Assembly: GCA_035494735.1 (NCBI GenBank)
Contig: DATJGS010000011.1
Location: 16,857-80,856, forward strand
Direction: 5' to 3'
DNA length: 64,000 nt
Source: DATJGS01 sp035494735
GTDB taxonomy: Bacteria > Eisenbacteria > RBG-16-71-46
The notes beneath the pieces were generated by a model, which was not told the origin of the DNA, ran no database searches, and saw nothing but the letters and a program-made list of their open reading frames with translations. Below, piece after piece: positions 36,971-46,414 of this stretch (the first letter of the stretch is position 1; every line of letters begins with the position of its first letter). Made by a program: the position numbers and the translations under genes.

Positions 36971-37833
36971 ATCCATCGGACGGAACCGTCACCCCCATCG
37001 GCATCGAAGTGCGCATCGAGCGCGGCACGCTGTTGCCCGGCCGCGCGTGGTGCGCCGAACAGCCACGTGGGCTGGTCGCGATCACGCACGGCCTCGGCGA
37101 ACACGGCGGGCGTTACGCCGCGCTCGCGGCGGATCTCGTGCAGGCGCGTTACACCGTCGTCGCGCTCGACCTGCCGGGCCACGGCGAGGCGCCCGGGCCG
37201 CGCGGCGACGTGCGCTCCTGGAGCGTACTGCGCGACCAGGTCGTGCCCGCCATGCTCGCCGCGTCGCGCGGTCTGCCCGGCCAGCCGATGGACCTGCCGC
37301 GCGTGCTGCTCGGGCACTCGATGGGCGGCGTGCTCGCGCTCGACTTCGCGCTGTCACATCCGCGCGAACTGCTCGCCGTCGCGGTGAGCGCGCCAGCGCT
37401 GCGCACGACCATGCCGCCGTGGTGGAAGCTCACGCTCGCGAACGTGGCGCGCGTCACGTCGCCGAGCGCGGGGTTCCCGAACGGCATCGACGTCCCCGGC
37501 CTGTCGCGCGACCACGAAGTGCTGCGCCTGCGCGCCGCCGATCCGCTCGTGCACGACAAGATCAGCCCGCGCCTCTACTTCGAATTCGCGGAAGCCTGCC
37601 AGCGCGTGATGCGCGACGCGCGCCGCCTGCAGGTGCCGGCGCTGCTCATGCAGGGCTCGGCCGATCGCGTCGTCGATCCCAGGGGCGCGCTCGAGTTCAC
37701 CGGCGCGGCGCCGCACGGCATGGCGCGGCTCCTGACGTACGGCGGCGCGTACCACGAACTGTTCAACGACCTGAGCCGCGCCGACGTCGTGCGCGACCTG
37801 ATCGCGTGGCTCGAAGCGGTGAGAGTGGTGTGA
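36967..37833 (+). CDS. Monoacylglycerol lipase-like alpha/beta hydrolase
   Basis: A 288-residue cytoplasmic hydrolase of the MGLL/PldB group. Oxyanion loop ITHGLGEHGGRYAALA, nucleophile elbow LLGHSMGG, acid in GSADRVVDP and catalytic His in GGAYHELFND are all present. It should cleave monoacylglycerols or similar esters. The GTG start overlaps the YbjN-like stop and its own stop overlaps the MOSC start (37830), giving a three-gene translationally coupled operon. Confidence 0.88.
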   Translation: MNPSDGTVTPIGIEVRIERGTLLPGRAWCAEQPRGLVAITHGLGEHGGRYAALAADLVQARYTVVALDLPGHGEAPGPRGDVRSWSVLRDQVVPAMLAASRGLPGQPMDLPRVLLGHSMGGVLALDFALSHPRELLAVAVSAPALRTTMPPWWKLTLANVARVTSPSAGFPNGIDVPGLSRDHEVLRLRAADPLVHDKISPRLYFEFAEACQRVMRDARRLQVPALLMQGSADRVVDPRGALEFTGAAPHGMARLLTYGGAYHELFNDLSRADVVRDLIAWLEAVRVV

Positions 37834-38513
37834 TCGGCGCGCGCGGCATGCTGCTCTCGGTGCGCGCCGGTCGCGTCGCGCGTCACGGCACGCCGTGCGC
37901 CGCCGATCCGCTCGAGCGCGAGTGGACGAGCGCGTTCTACAAGGACGCGGTCGAAGGCCCGCGCCACGTCGGGCGCGAAGGCCTGGACGGCGACGAGCAG
38001 CGCGACAAGGGCCGCGGCCATGGAGGCCCGCACGCGGCCCTGCTCGCGTACGCGGCGGCGCACTATCCCAAGTGGCGCGTCGAGCTCGGTGAGCCGGCGA
38101 TGGACTTCGGCGGCTTCGGCGAGAACCTCGACGTCGACGGCTTCGACGAAACGACGGTCTGCATCGGCGACACGTTCGAGATCGGCGATTGCGTCGTCCA
38201 GGTCGCCAGCCCGCGCGGGCCGTGCAACAACATCTCGCGCCGCTGGAAGCGCCCCGACATGGTGAATCGCGTGACCGACACCGGCCGCACCGGCTGGTAC
38301 CTGCGCGTGCTGAAAGAGGGCAGCGTCGCGGCGGGGCAGAGCGTGACGCTCACGGCGCGCACGCTGCCCGAGTGGACCGTGGCGCGGATCTTTCGCCTGC
38401 GCGTCGACCCCGACGGCGACATGGCCGGGCTCGAGGCCGCCGCCGCGCTCGAACTCCTCACGCCCGACTGGCGTCAGTGGTTCGCGAAGCGCGTGACGGA
38501 GCGGGCGAGCTAA
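37830..38513 (+). CDS. MOSC-domain protein (YiiM type)
   Basis: A 227-residue MOSC protein. GMLLSVRAGRVARHG begins the fold. FGENLDVDGFDETTVCIGD and the conserved cysteine in PRGPCNNISRRW place it in the YiiM branch, which binds molybdenum cofactor and reduces N-hydroxylated substrates. The start is GTG 37830 overlapping the hydrolase stop; ATG 37848 is the alternative. The stop interlocks with the convergent glpK stop (CTAA, 38510-38513). Confidence 0.85.
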   Translation: MIGARGMLLSVRAGRVARHGTPCAADPLEREWTSAFYKDAVEGPRHVGREGLDGDEQRDKGRGHGGPHAALLAYAAAHYPKWRVELGEPAMDFGGFGENLDVDGFDETTVCIGDTFEIGDCVVQVASPRGPCNNISRRWKRPDMVNRVTDTGRTGWYLRVLKEGSVAAGQSVTLTARTLPEWTVARIFRLRVDPDGDMAGLEAAAALELLTPDWRQWFAKRVTERAS

Positions 38514-39997
38514 CGGCCCAGCAGCATCTTCACCGCCGCTGCCCACCGCGCGTACTCGCTCTCGCGCCACGCGCGTGGCTGCTTCGGGCGGAAGACGCGC
38601 TCGACCTTGCGCACGCGCTTCAAGTCGCGCGGCGACCATAGGCCGACGCCGAGGCCGGCGAGCAGCCCGGCGCCGAGCGCCGTCGTCTCGATGACGCGCG
38701 GCCGCTCGACGGGGATGCCGAGCAGGTCGGCCTGGTACTGCATGAGCCAGTCGTTCGCCGACGCGCCGCCGTCGACGCGCAAGCTGCGCACGCGGCCGCC
38801 CGCGTCGCGGGCCATGGCGTCGACGAGATCGCGGCTCTGGAACGCGAGCGATTCCAGCGTGGCGCGCGCGACGTGGTCCTTCGTCGTGCCGCGCGTCAGC
38901 CCGAGGAGCGCGCCGCGCACGTCGGCGCGCCAGTAGGGGGCGCCGAGCCCGACGAACGCCGGCACGAGCACGACGCCGCCCGAGTCCGCGACGCGCTTGG
39001 CCATCGCCTCGCTGTCCGCGGCGCGCGCGATCAGGCCGAGGCCATCGCGCAGCCACTGGAGCGCGGCGCCGGCCACGAACACGCTGCCTTCGAGCGCGTA
39101 CGCGACCTCGCCCGCCGGGCCGCAGGCGATCGTGGTGAGCAGCCCGGCGCGCGAAGCGAGACGGCGCGCGCCGGTGTGGAACAGCAGGAAACAGCCGGTG
39201 CCGTACGTGTTCTTGGATGAGCCCGCGGTCACGCAGCCCTGGCCGAACAGCGCGGCCTGCTGGTCGCCGGCGACGCCGGCGATGGGCACGCCGTCCGGCA
39301 TCCAGCCGAGCCCGCGCGTCACGCCGAACGGCCCGCTGGACGCGCGCACGTCGGGCAGCACGCTCGGCGGCACCGCGAAGCGCGCGAGCAGCTCGGCGTC
39401 CCAGTGCCGCGCGCCGATGTTGAACAGCATCGTGCGCGACGCGTTCGTCGCGTCGGTCGCGTGCGTCACGCCGCCCGTCAGCTTCCAGATGAGCCAGCTG
39501 TCGATCGTGCCGAACGCGAGCGCGCCGCGGCGCGCGCGCTGCCTCGCGCCCTTCACGTGCGCGAGCAGCCACTCCAGCTTCGTCGCCGAGAAGTACGGAT
39601 CGAGCACGAGCCCCGTGCGCCGGCGCACGTCGGACTCGAGCCCGGCGCGGCGCAGCGCGTCGCAGCGCGGCGCGGTGCGCCGGTCCTGCCACACGATCGC
39701 GCGGGCGATGGGCTTGCCCGTCGCGCGATCCCACAGCAGCGTCGTCTCGCGCTGGTTCGTGATGCCGATCGCGACGATGTTGTTCGCGTTCGCGCGCGCC
39801 TGGCGCAGCGCGCCGACGACGGCACGGTGCACGCTGCGCCAGATCTCCTCGCCGTCGTGCTCGACCCAGCCCGGCTTGGGGAAGTGCTGCGGCAATTCCG
39901 CGTAGCCGCGGCCGCGTGCCACGCCCTTGGCGTCGAGGAGCAGCGCGGTCGATCCGGTCGTGCCCTGGTCGATCGCCAGCACGAGCGCGCGGCTCAT
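38510..39997 (-). CDS. glpK: Glycerol kinase
   Basis: A 495-residue FGGY-family kinase that phosphorylates glycerol with ATP. Signature stretches are AIDQGTTGSTALLLD, GWVEHDGEEIW, ITNQRETTLLW, WLIWKLTGG, GDQQAALFGQGC, and the C-terminal LRVDGGASANDWLMQYQADLL. Its length matches E. coli GlpK. It lies 82 bases downstream of glpD on the same strand, so the pair turns glycerol into dihydroxyacetone phosphate. No GlpF permease is nearby. Confidence 0.95.
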   Translation of the reverse strand: MSRALVLAIDQGTTGSTALLLDAKGVARGRGYAELPQHFPKPGWVEHDGEEIWRSVHRAVVGALRQARANANNIVAIGITNQRETTLLWDRATGKPIARAIVWQDRRTAPRCDALRRAGLESDVRRRTGLVLDPYFSATKLEWLLAHVKGARQRARRGALAFGTIDSWLIWKLTGGVTHATDATNASRTMLFNIGARHWDAELLARFAVPPSVLPDVRASSGPFGVTRGLGWMPDGVPIAGVAGDQQAALFGQGCVTAGSSKNTYGTGCFLLFHTGARRLASRAGLLTTIACGPAGEVAYALEGSVFVAGAALQWLRDGLGLIARAADSEAMAKRVADSGGVVLVPAFVGLGAPYWRADVRGALLGLTRGTTKDHVARATLESLAFQSRDLVDAMARDAGGRVRSLRVDGGASANDWLMQYQADLLGIPVERPRVIETTALGAGLLAGLGVGLWSPRDLKRVRKVERVFRPKQPRAWRESEYARWAAAVKMLLGR

Positions 39998-40079
39998 CGC
40001 GAGCCCCGCCGAGCGTCGCGCGGCGCGCCCCGCCGACGGTCGACTGGCGTCGCGCACGCGCGTCCGGCGGCCCTGCGCC

Positions 40080-41582
40080 TCACGCCACTTCTTTCGCGCG
40101 CTGCAGGAGCGATTCCTCTTCCCAGCGTGCCGCGTCCACGCTCTGCAGTTCCTCGCGCGTGCGCTGCTCGCTCCAGCCGAGGCGCCGGGCCATGGCTTCC
40201 GCGACCTCGCGCGCCGCGACGCGGCCGCGGTCGGGCGCGAGCCACAGCGCGCTGCGCCGGCGCAGCACGTCTTCCAGCCGGCGCGCGAACTCGTGCTCGA
40301 TCGCGAACGTCGCGAGGCCGGCCGCGTCGAGCGGGGCCTGCGACGGCGCGGGCAGCGGCGCTTCGGAGTCCTCGATCGGCTTCTGGATCTTGAGCCGGCG
40401 CGCGACGGCGGCCATCACGTCGCGGGCCATCACGCGGAACGTCGTGTACTTGCCGCCGGCGATCGAGATGATGCCGGACTCCTCCAGCACGCGATGCTCG
40501 CGCGACGCCTGGCCGACGGCATCGTCCGAGCCGAGCAAGGGGCGGATGCCGGCGATCGCGGCGAGCGGAAGCACGTCGGCCGCGCCCGGGAGCGCGCGCG
40601 CCAACTCCTCGCGCAAGTAACGCACTTCGTCGACGCTCGGGCGCGTCGCGTACTCGGGCGGGGGCGAGGGCACCTCGACCTCCGTCGTGCCGACGAGTGC
40701 CGCGTTCTCGAGCGGCACCACGAACAGCACGCGGCCGTCGCGGCGCGCGGTGAGCAGCAGCCCGTGCCCGCGTGTGAGCGGCGGATAGATGAGGTGCACG
40801 CCGCGCGAGGGCCGCAGCACCGGCGTCGGCTCGGGCGCGCCGGGCGTGAGCGAGCGCGCGAACAGCCGGCGCAGCGCGTCCGTCCACGGGCCCGTCGCGT
40901 TGACGACGGCGCGCGCCGTCAGCGACAGCGGCCGCCCATCCACGCTGTCACGCGCGATCAGCTCGAACGTGCCGGCCTCCGCCGGGCGAATGGCGACGAG
41001 CTCGGTGTACGTGAGCAGCGAGGCGCCGTGGGCCGCGGCGTCGCGCGCCACGGCGATCGCGAGGCGCGCGTCGTCCATCACGGCGTCCGAGTACAGCGCC
41101 GCGCCGACGAGGCCGTCGGGCGCGAGATCGGGCTCGAGCCCGAGCGCCTCGGGCGCGCGCGTCATGGCGTGCGGCGCCAGGCCATGACGGCCGGCGAGCC
41201 AGTCGTAGAGCTGGAGCCCGAGCCGCATCTTCCACGGCGGCACGCGGTCGCCTTTGTAGAGCGGGATCAGGAAGCGGCGCGGGCGGGCGAGGCCAGGGGC
41301 CATGCGGCTGACCGCGGAGCGCTCTTCCAGGGCTTCGTGCACGAGCGCGAAGCGCGCCTGCTCGAGGTAGCGCAGCCCCCCGTGCAGCATGTGGCTCGAC
41401 ACGCTGCTCGTGCCCGATGCCAGATCGCCGCGTTCCAGCACGGCGACGCGCAGCCCGTTGCGCGCGGCGAGCCTGGCCACGCCCAGCCCGACGATGCCGC
41501 CGCCCACGATCGCCAGATCGACGGGTGCGGATTCGGGAGGCGCGGGTTCGCTGCTCGGGATCTGAGGGTGGACGCTTTCCAT
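40080..41582 (-). CDS. glpD: Glycerol-3-phosphate dehydrogenase (FAD)
   Basis: A 500-residue aerobic-type GlpD. The FAD-binding motif is LAIVGGGIVGLGVARLAA. The family stretches SSHMLHGGLRYLEQ, ALYSDAVMDDARL, VNATGPWTDALR, GVHLIYPPL and AGIRPLLG, plus GGKYTTFRVMA and a C-terminal cap domain, follow in order. It oxidises glycerol-3-phosphate and passes electrons to quinone at the membrane. ATG 41582 has GGAG upstream; a TTG at 41600 is less likely. It is the first gene of the glpD-glpK operon. Confidence 0.94.
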   Translation of the reverse strand: MESVHPQIPSSEPAPPESAPVDLAIVGGGIVGLGVARLAARNGLRVAVLERGDLASGTSSVSSHMLHGGLRYLEQARFALVHEALEERSAVSRMAPGLARPRRFLIPLYKGDRVPPWKMRLGLQLYDWLAGRHGLAPHAMTRAPEALGLEPDLAPDGLVGAALYSDAVMDDARLAIAVARDAAAHGASLLTYTELVAIRPAEAGTFELIARDSVDGRPLSLTARAVVNATGPWTDALRRLFARSLTPGAPEPTPVLRPSRGVHLIYPPLTRGHGLLLTARRDGRVLFVVPLENAALVGTTEVEVPSPPPEYATRPSVDEVRYLREELARALPGAADVLPLAAIAGIRPLLGSDDAVGQASREHRVLEESGIISIAGGKYTTFRVMARDVMAAVARRLKIQKPIEDSEAPLPAPSQAPLDAAGLATFAIEHEFARRLEDVLRRRSALWLAPDRGRVAAREVAEAMARRLGWSEQRTREELQSVDAARWEEESLLQRAKEVA

Positions 41583-41887
41583 GGCATGGCTCCAGCGCAA
41601 GTGCGGCGTCCCGAAGGGCCTCCGTGACTTGGGAGGCCTACCTTACATCGTCCGCCTGGGGGCCGCAGCTTGAGTCCGGGTTTCGGGAGCCGCGCCGCGA
41701 CCCGCCGCCGCCTCCGTAGCGCCCTCACCCGAGTTCGCGCGGACGCAACCGATCCTTGACCGGGGTCCCGATCGGGGCGGAGACTCGTGCACGTCTCAGG
41801 ACCGGGTCGAACACGCGGCGATGGTGCCGGCCGGGCGCCTGCCGCACGACCGCGCGGATCACCCCTGACCGCGCCTGAGGAGTTTGG
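41583..41887. other. Divergent intergenic region, glpD and dockerin-protein gene
   Basis: These 305 bases hold the promoters of two divergent genes. Near glpD an inverted repeat GGCCTCC (41617-41623) / GGAGGCC (41632-41638) lies in its 5' leader. TTGACC at 41756-41761 is a possible -35 for the plus-strand gene, without a good -10. GAGGAG at 41877-41882 is the ribosome site of the plus gene. I see no RNA gene or small ORF with coding character. Confidence 0.4.
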
Positions 41888-43789
41888 ATGCGTTCGCCAT
41901 CCGTGGTTCTGGCCGTCCTCGGCCTTGCCCTGCTCGTTCCGAGCCGCGCCGTCGCCGGCGGCGGCATTTCGCTCAACCCGTTCCAGTTCGTGAACGAGAT
42001 CCGCATCGGCACGTCCGCGCCGTGCGACTCCGATCTCCGCGCGTGCGCGTTCCAGCCGATCGTCGTGTCCGCTCACGGCATCTTCCCGAATCCGTGCATG
42101 CGCATCCGGCGCTTCGAGGTCGTGCAGCCGCCGTTCATGTCGCCGTTCCCGCGCCCGCCGATCCTGCGCATCCTCGTGGACAATGGCGGCTGTCCGCAGG
42201 TCGCGCTGTGCGTCAATCGCCCGACGCGCTGGTCGGCGTCGCTGCTGATGCCGGGGCTGCCCGCCGGCGACTTCGCGCTGCCGGTCGTGTACGCGATCGC
42301 GAGCTGCACCGACTCGTTCCCCTCCGACACCAGTCTCATCTCGACGCAGAGCATTCCGTTCACCGTCGACTCCGGCTGCACGAATCCGCCCGCGTGCCTG
42401 ATCCCGACGTGGGGCGACCCGCCGGGAGGGCTGTGCAACGCGCAGCCGATGCGCGGCGTGCCGGCGACGCTCGACCTCGGGGTCCAGTCGTGGGCGCCGC
42501 TCGCGGGGCTCCAGGGCAAGCTCGCGTTCTACCTCGTCACGACGAACGAGCCCGTCCTCGTCCAGCCCGGAGCGCCACGCATCGTCAGCCTCGATCCGAT
42601 CGGTCCCGCCGCGGGCATGCATATCCAGTACACGTCGAATGGAAGCGGCGTCCAGTTCGTGATGTTCGCCGATCGCGGCGCGCCGATTCCGGCCGCGCCT
42701 CCCGACTATCGCTTCTTCAGCGGCGTGCCGATTCTGCGCGTCGGCGTGGCGGCGCCCGACAGCGGCGTGCCGCCGTCGGTCGTATCGCTTCGCGCGCTCG
42801 AGTTCCTCGGCTCGGACTCCCTCGGCGGTGCCGTCCCGGCCTGCCCGCTACCCCCGTGCATCGGACCGCCGCCCGAGGGTCATATCTGCTTCCCGAGCGC
42901 GACGTGTGACGTGAACCACGACGGCTCGGAAGACGTGCGCGACCTCGTTCAGCTCGTGCACTGCGTGCTCGGCTCGGGCCCGTGCCCGGACTATCTGACG
43001 GGCTTCGATTGCAACGGCGACGGCCAGAAGAACATCGACGACGTGCTGTGCTGTGGCTCCGAGATCCTGCACGGCCACGTGCCCGACAGCACGACGACAC
43101 GCCCCGCGCCCGGCGTTCACGTGACGTTCGGCGTGGCGGAGCGCGCCGGGGACGGCGTGGACGTGCCGGTGCACATCGTCGGTGCGGACTTCCTGGGCGC
43201 GGCACGACTCGCGCTGTCGTTCCCGACGGATCGATTCCGGGACGCACGTGTCGACGCCAGCGGAATGTCGCAATCGTGGTTGTCGCTGGGCGAGCGGATC
43301 GGCGGCCCGTTCGTGATCGGGCTCGTCAACATCGCGGGCAACCAGTCGAGGCTCGAGCCGCAAACGCTCGACTTCGTCGTGCACCTCGTCTTGGCGCCGG
43401 GTGCCAGCCCCGACGGCGAGATCGCGATGTCGGCCGCCGAGTTCTCGGGCAATGATGGCGTGGCGCTCGCGGTGGCGGACGCGGCGCCGTCGCAGGCGCT
43501 GGGGGGACGCCCCGGCCTGTCGCGGGCACGGCCCAATCCGTTCAGCGGCGAGACGCGCTTTTCGCTCGACCTGCCGACGGCCGCCTCCGTCGACCTCGCC
43601 GTGCACGATCTGGCCGGGCGGCGCGTGGCGACGCTGTTCCACGGCACGCTGACGCCGGGCGCGCGCGCGTTCGTGTGGAACGGTCACGACGATCACGGTG
43701 GCGCCGTGCGCGACGGCGTGTATTTCGTGCGCTGCGTCACGAACGGTCGCGTGCAGTTCCAACGGGTGGTTCTGTTGCGCGGCCGCTAG
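41888..43789 (+). CDS. Secreted protein with dockerin-type Ca-binding repeats and FlgD-like C-terminus
   Basis: 633 residues with a signal peptide (MRSPSVVLAVLGLALLVPSRAVA). A Cys- and Pro-rich N-terminal half of unknown fold is followed near residues 335-395 by two dockerin-like calcium loops, CDVNHDGSEDVRDLVQL and DCNGDGQKNIDDVL. A cohesin-like beta domain follows (VHVTFGVAERAGDGVDVPVHI; RLALSFPTDRF). The end is the FlgD-like C-terminal module (RPNPFSGETRFSLDLP, VHDLAGRRVATL, GVYFVRCVTNG). It should be displayed on or released from the surface. ATG 41888 has GAGGAG upstream. Confidence 0.8.
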   Translation: MRSPSVVLAVLGLALLVPSRAVAGGGISLNPFQFVNEIRIGTSAPCDSDLRACAFQPIVVSAHGIFPNPCMRIRRFEVVQPPFMSPFPRPPILRILVDNGGCPQVALCVNRPTRWSASLLMPGLPAGDFALPVVYAIASCTDSFPSDTSLISTQSIPFTVDSGCTNPPACLIPTWGDPPGGLCNAQPMRGVPATLDLGVQSWAPLAGLQGKLAFYLVTTNEPVLVQPGAPRIVSLDPIGPAAGMHIQYTSNGSGVQFVMFADRGAPIPAAPPDYRFFSGVPILRVGVAAPDSGVPPSVVSLRALEFLGSDSLGGAVPACPLPPCIGPPPEGHICFPSATCDVNHDGSEDVRDLVQLVHCVLGSGPCPDYLTGFDCNGDGQKNIDDVLCCGSEILHGHVPDSTTTRPAPGVHVTFGVAERAGDGVDVPVHIVGADFLGAARLALSFPTDRFRDARVDASGMSQSWLSLGERIGGPFVIGLVNIAGNQSRLEPQTLDFVVHLVLAPGASPDGEIAMSAAEFSGNDGVALAVADAAPSQALGGRPGLSRARPNPFSGETRFSLDLPTAASVDLAVHDLAGRRVATLFHGTLTPGARAFVWNGHDDHGGAVRDGVYFVRCVTNGRVQFQRVVLLRGR

Positions 43790-43811
43790 AAACGGCTGCA
43801 TCACAGAGCGA

Positions 43812-43841
43812 ACGGGGGCGGCGCGGGAGCGCTGCCCCCGT
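43812..43841 (+). terminator. Terminator hairpin after the dockerin-type gene
   Basis: ACGGGGGC (43812-43819) pairs with GCCCCCGT (43834-43841), 22 bases past the stop. It is followed by CGCGTTCC. The rest of the 281-base gap to 44071 is GC-rich with short imperfect repeats and no gene. Confidence 0.6.
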
Positions 43842-44070
43842 CGCGTTCCCGGTCGAGCGCGTGCCGCGAGCCGGGCCGATTGCGCGCCGCGAGCCGTGCA
43901 GCCGCCGCGCGCCCCGAGCCGGACCGACGGCGCGCCGCCAGCCATGCCGCCCGCGTCGCGCCGTCGCAGCCGCTCTGTTGCCGCGCGTCGCGCCGCGTGG
44001 TATTCGTCCCCGCGCCTCTCCGGAACGTCGCTTCGAGCGGCATCCTTCTCAACCGGATCGCGAGGTGGCC

Positions 44071-44685
44071 GTGTTCTCGCTCTTTCCCCGCGAAGAAGAC
44101 TTCTTCACGTTGTTCAAGAAGCAGGGCGCGCTCGTGCGCCAGGGCTGCGATCAGTTGAAGGAGATGGTCGAGCGTTTCGATCAGCTCGAGACGCGCGCGA
44201 AGCAGCTCAAGGATCTCGAGCACCAGGGCGATCTCGTGGCTCACGAGATCTTCGAGCGGCTCAATCGCACGTTCATCACGCCGCTCGAGCGCGAGGACAT
44301 CCACGACCTGGCGAGCGGCCTCGACGACGTGCTCGACGCCGTCGAGGCGATCGGCTCGCGCCTCGTCCTGTTCCGGGTGCCCAGGACCACGCCCGAAGCG
44401 ACGCAGCTCACGGCGATCGTGGCCCAGTGCGGCGCGCAGATCGAGAAGGCCGTCGACGCGCTCAAGGACTTCAAGGGTCTGATGGCGTTCAGCATCGAGA
44501 TCAACCGGCTCGAGAACGAAGCCGACACGATCTCGCGCCAGGCGGTGGCCGACCTGTTCTCCGGCCGGCACGAGATCCTCGACGTCATGCGCTGGAAGGA
44601 GATCTACGGGCGGCTCGAGGGTGCCGCGGACCGCTGCGAGGACGTCGCCAACACGGTCGAGTCGATCGTGCTCAAGAACCGCTGA
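44071..44685 (+). CDS. DUF47/PhoU-like phosphate-transport regulator
   Basis: A 204-residue all-helical protein of the DUF47 family, which resembles PhoU and accompanies Pit transporters. Motifs are FSLFPREEDFFTLFKKQG, LKDLEHQGDLVAHEIFERLNRTFITPLEREDIHDL, the Asp/Glu-rich metal-contacting ASGLDDVLDAVEA, and the second half INRLENEADTISR. The start is GTG 44071 with GAGG five bases upstream. The Pit gene begins three bases after the stop, so the two form an operon. Confidence 0.9.
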   Translation: MFSLFPREEDFFTLFKKQGALVRQGCDQLKEMVERFDQLETRAKQLKDLEHQGDLVAHEIFERLNRTFITPLEREDIHDLASGLDDVLDAVEAIGSRLVLFRVPRTTPEATQLTAIVAQCGAQIEKAVDALKDFKGLMAFSIEINRLENEADTISRQAVADLFSGRHEILDVMRWKEIYGRLEGAADRCEDVANTVESIVLKNR

Positions 44686-44687
44686 AC

Positions 44688-45689
44688 ATGCCGTTCTCCC
44701 CGCAGGTGATGGCGATCATCGGCGTCGCGTTGTTCTTCGACTTCAGCAACGGTTTCCACGACGCCGCGAACTCGATCGCCACCGTCGTCAGCACGCGCGT
44801 CCTGTCGCCGAAGCTGGCCGTGGCCTGGGCCGCGCTGTTCAACTTCGTCGCGTTCGCGATCTTCGGCGTGCACGTCGCGAAGACGATCGCCAAGGGCGTC
44901 GTCGACCCGGCGATCGTCACGCCCGAGATCGTGCTCGCGGCGCTCATCGGCGCGCTCGCATGGAACCTGCTCACGTGGTGGCTCGGGCTGCCGACGTCGT
45001 CGTCGCACGCGCTGATCGGCGGCTTCGTCGGCGCGGCGGTCGTGGCGCGCGGGCCGGCCGCGGTCGTGGTGTCCGGCGTCACGAAGGTCGCCATCTTCAT
45101 CGTGGTGTCGCCGGTCCTCGGGCTGGTCCTCGGATTCATTTTCATGCTCGCGGTGATGTGGGGCTTCCGGCGCTGGACGCCGCGCGGCGTCGATCACCTG
45201 TTCCGCCGGCTGCAGCTCGTCTCGGCAGCCGCGTTCAGCCTCGGCCACGGCTCGAACGATGCGCAGAAGACCGCGGGCATCATCACCGCGCTGTTGTACT
45301 CGACCGGAAACCTCACCGGCGAGTTCCACGTGCCGATGTGGGTGATCCTCGCGAGCTACGGCGCGATCGGCCTCGGCACGCTGAGCGGCGGCTGGCGCAT
45401 CGTGAAGACGATGGGCATGAGCATCACGAAGCTCCAGCCCGTCGGCGGGTGCTGCGCCGAGACGGCCGGCGCGCTCGCGCTGTTCGGGGCCAGCGCCGCC
45501 GGCATCCCGGTCTCGACGACGCACACCATCACCGGCGCCATCGTCGGCGTCGGTTCGACGCGTCGCCTGTCCGCGGTCAAGTGGGGCGTGGCCGGACGCA
45601 TCGTGTGGGCGTGGGTGCTGACCATGCCCGCCGCCGGGCTCATCTCGGCGCTGGCCTGGGGCGTGGTGCGGGCGGCCGCACCGCGCTGA
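44688..45689 (+). CDS. pit: Pit-family inorganic phosphate permease
   Basis: A 333-residue membrane transporter with about ten helices. The two inverted-repeat PiT signatures are visible: FFDFSNGFHDAANSIATVVSTRVLSP, and SLGHGSNDAQKTAGII followed by the GIPVSTTHTITGAIVGVG half-repeat (with PTSSSHALIGGFVGAA earlier). It should import phosphate by cation symport. It is translated right behind the DUF47 gene, which probably regulates it. Confidence 0.94.
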   Translation: MPFSPQVMAIIGVALFFDFSNGFHDAANSIATVVSTRVLSPKLAVAWAALFNFVAFAIFGVHVAKTIAKGVVDPAIVTPEIVLAALIGALAWNLLTWWLGLPTSSSHALIGGFVGAAVVARGPAAVVVSGVTKVAIFIVVSPVLGLVLGFIFMLAVMWGFRRWTPRGVDHLFRRLQLVSAAAFSLGHGSNDAQKTAGIITALLYSTGNLTGEFHVPMWVILASYGAIGLGTLSGGWRIVKTMGMSITKLQPVGGCCAETAGALALFGASAAGIPVSTTHTITGAIVGVGSTRRLSAVKWGVAGRIVWAWVLTMPAAGLISALAWGVVRAAAPR

Positions 45690-45722
45690 CGCGACGGCGC
45701 GGCCCCCGGGTCGCCCGCGTCT

Positions 45723-46370
45723 CTATTTCTTCTTCAGCAGCTTGAACGCGTGGTTCCAACTGCCGTTCGTGGCGCCGTACATCACCCACGCCATGCACAT
45801 GGCTTCGAGGTAGCGCGAGCTGGCGATGCCGCCCAGGTCGTCGACGTTCCAACCGAAGTCGCCGAGCAGCTTCGTCACCTGGCGCTTGGCGTCCGTGTCG
45901 TTCCCGGCGATGAACATGTCGGGCGGACCGCCCGGGAAGTCGGGCTTGAACATGAACGCGTTGCCGACCGTGTTGAAGGCCTTCACCACGCGCGCCTCCG
46001 GCAGCAGGCGTTGCACCTGCTCGCCGCCCGAGTCGCGCGGGCCGTAGAGCAGCACGGGCGGCGTGCCCTGCGAGTGATCGAGCGGATTCGTCGCGTCGAT
46101 GACGATCTTGCCCTTGAAGTTCGCGACGCCCGCCGCGCGGATCGCCTCTTCGTTCTTCTCGCCGAGCGTCGCGAGCACGAGCAGTTCGCCGAACGCCGCG
46201 GCGTCGGCGAACGTTCCGGTCGAGGCCCTCGTGCCCGCGCTCTTCGCCCACGCGGCGGCCTTCGCGTTTCCCGCTTCGCGGCCGCCCAGCTTCACGTCGT
46301 GTCCCAGCGTCACGAACCCCGTGCCCAGCGCGCGACCGACGTCACCCGTACCGAGGATTCCGATCTTCAT
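45723..46370 (-). CDS. F420H2:NADP reductase-like / NADPH-dependent dehydrogenase
   Basis: A 215-residue Rossmann protein. MKIGILGTGDVGRALGTGF is the dinucleotide motif and KLGGREAGNAKA the phosphate-binding region. IVIDATNPLDHSQG, VVKAFNTVGNAFM and GNDTDAKRQVTKLLGDFGW are typical of the NADP oxidoreductase/F420 family. Many members act on other cofactors or quinones, so F420 use is not shown. ATG 46370 follows GGGAGAG. It lies 45 bases downstream of the molybdoenzyme on the same strand and may be co-transcribed with it. Confidence 0.82.
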   Translation of the reverse strand: MKIGILGTGDVGRALGTGFVTLGHDVKLGGREAGNAKAAAWAKSAGTRASTGTFADAAAFGELLVLATLGEKNEEAIRAAGVANFKGKIVIDATNPLDHSQGTPPVLLYGPRDSGGEQVQRLLPEARVVKAFNTVGNAFMFKPDFPGGPPDMFIAGNDTDAKRQVTKLLGDFGWNVDDLGGIASSRYLEAMCMAWVMYGATNGSWNHAFKLLKKK

Positions 46371-46414
46371 GTGAACTCTCCCGGGAAAAGAAGCGAACTC
46401 CGCTCGCGCGCGTC

